Assembly (NCBI GenBank): GCA_022482925.1
Contig: JAKVOG010000002.1
Coordinates: forward strand, 248,001-312,000
DNA length: 64,000 bases
Source of the DNA: Selenomonas sp.
Lineage (GTDB): Bacteria; Bacillota; Negativicutes; Selenomonadales; Selenomonadaceae
Reading direction: 5' to 3'
Below the pieces are notes generated by a model that was not told the origin of the DNA, did no database searches, and was given only the letters and a program-made list of their open reading frames with translations. Positions within the stretch are counted from its first letter, which is position 1. Every line of letters starts with the position of its first letter. Both the position numbers and the translations under genes were made by a program. Shown in pieces: positions 63,772 to 64,000 of this stretch.

Positions 63772-64000
63772 ATGCCTTATCTGAAAACCGTGATGATCGC
63801 TATCATTGGCGGTATTATCATGTCAAAAATTCATGCCCCGCTGCCCTGGACCCTGGGACCGATTGCTGCGGTTTCTATTGCAGGGCTGGTGCAGAAACAT
63901 CCGCTTCGCTGGTCATTGCGGATCCGCAACATTGCTCTGATTCTGCTTGGCTATGCCATGGGACGGCCGTTTACAGCGGCTACGCTGCAGGCGATTGTCG
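63772..64000 (+). CDS. AbrB / PF05145-type membrane protein, truncated by window end
   Basis: MPYLKTVMIAIIGGIIMSKIHAPLPWTLGPIAAVSIAGLVQKHPLRWSLRIRNIALILLGYAMGRPFT; open to window end so absent from the ORF track. Confidence 0.8.
   Translation, partial: MPYLKTVMIAIIGGIIMSKIHAPLPWTLGPIAAVSIAGLVQKHPLRWSLRIRNIALILLGYAMGRPFTAATLQAIV

Noticed and set aside
1-64000. CRISPR array, prophage, restriction-modification or known defence cassette
   Set aside because: No regularly spaced repeats, cas, phage structural or R-M genes seen in the ORF set
1-64000. tRNA or rRNA genes
   Set aside because: No convincing cloverleaf with a GGTTCGAATCC-type arm or rRNA signature noticed in intergenic regions; a tRNAscan run would be decisive

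Overview
The window looks like chromosomal DNA from a Negativicutes-type Firmicute. This is inferred from polC together with an autotransporter beta-barrel gene and the codon and gene content. Most of it is housekeeping: polA-mutM-coaE-SLT-polC; udk; a TerC-family gene behind a yybP-ykoY (Mn) riboswitch; an OmpR-type two-component system; cobO, ilvD, trmL, murB and a beta-CASP hydrolase; a TetR-controlled HlyD/ABC-2 efflux operon; a complete pyrB-pyrC-carA-carB-pyrK-pyrD-pyrF-pyrE operon; an ndpA-like gene, hflX, a methionine gamma-lyase family gene and lexA; a COG4299-type acyltransferase, GH84 hexosaminidase and NlpC/P60 cluster; an AGCS transporter; and cydABDC. The accessory part (about 13.7-24.4 kb) is an insertion-sequence hotspot with ISL3, an IS3 remnant, IS256, IS30 and a second IS256. 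A subtilase autotransporter gene has been broken up there, and one IS30 insertion left a 14-bp target duplication that restores the reading frame when one copy is removed with the element. About 20 single-base indels, mostly +1 in short homopolymers, break core genes and look like sequencing error. The most interesting points are a PolC with no proofreading-exonuclease insertion in its PHP domain, an HflX whose N-terminal extension carries a JAMM/RadC-like HxHP...SxxD motif, an unassigned promoter-to-terminator small RNA upstream of the pyr operon, and a pair of matching operators for the TetR/efflux regulon. I did not find a clear new defence or CRISPR-like system.
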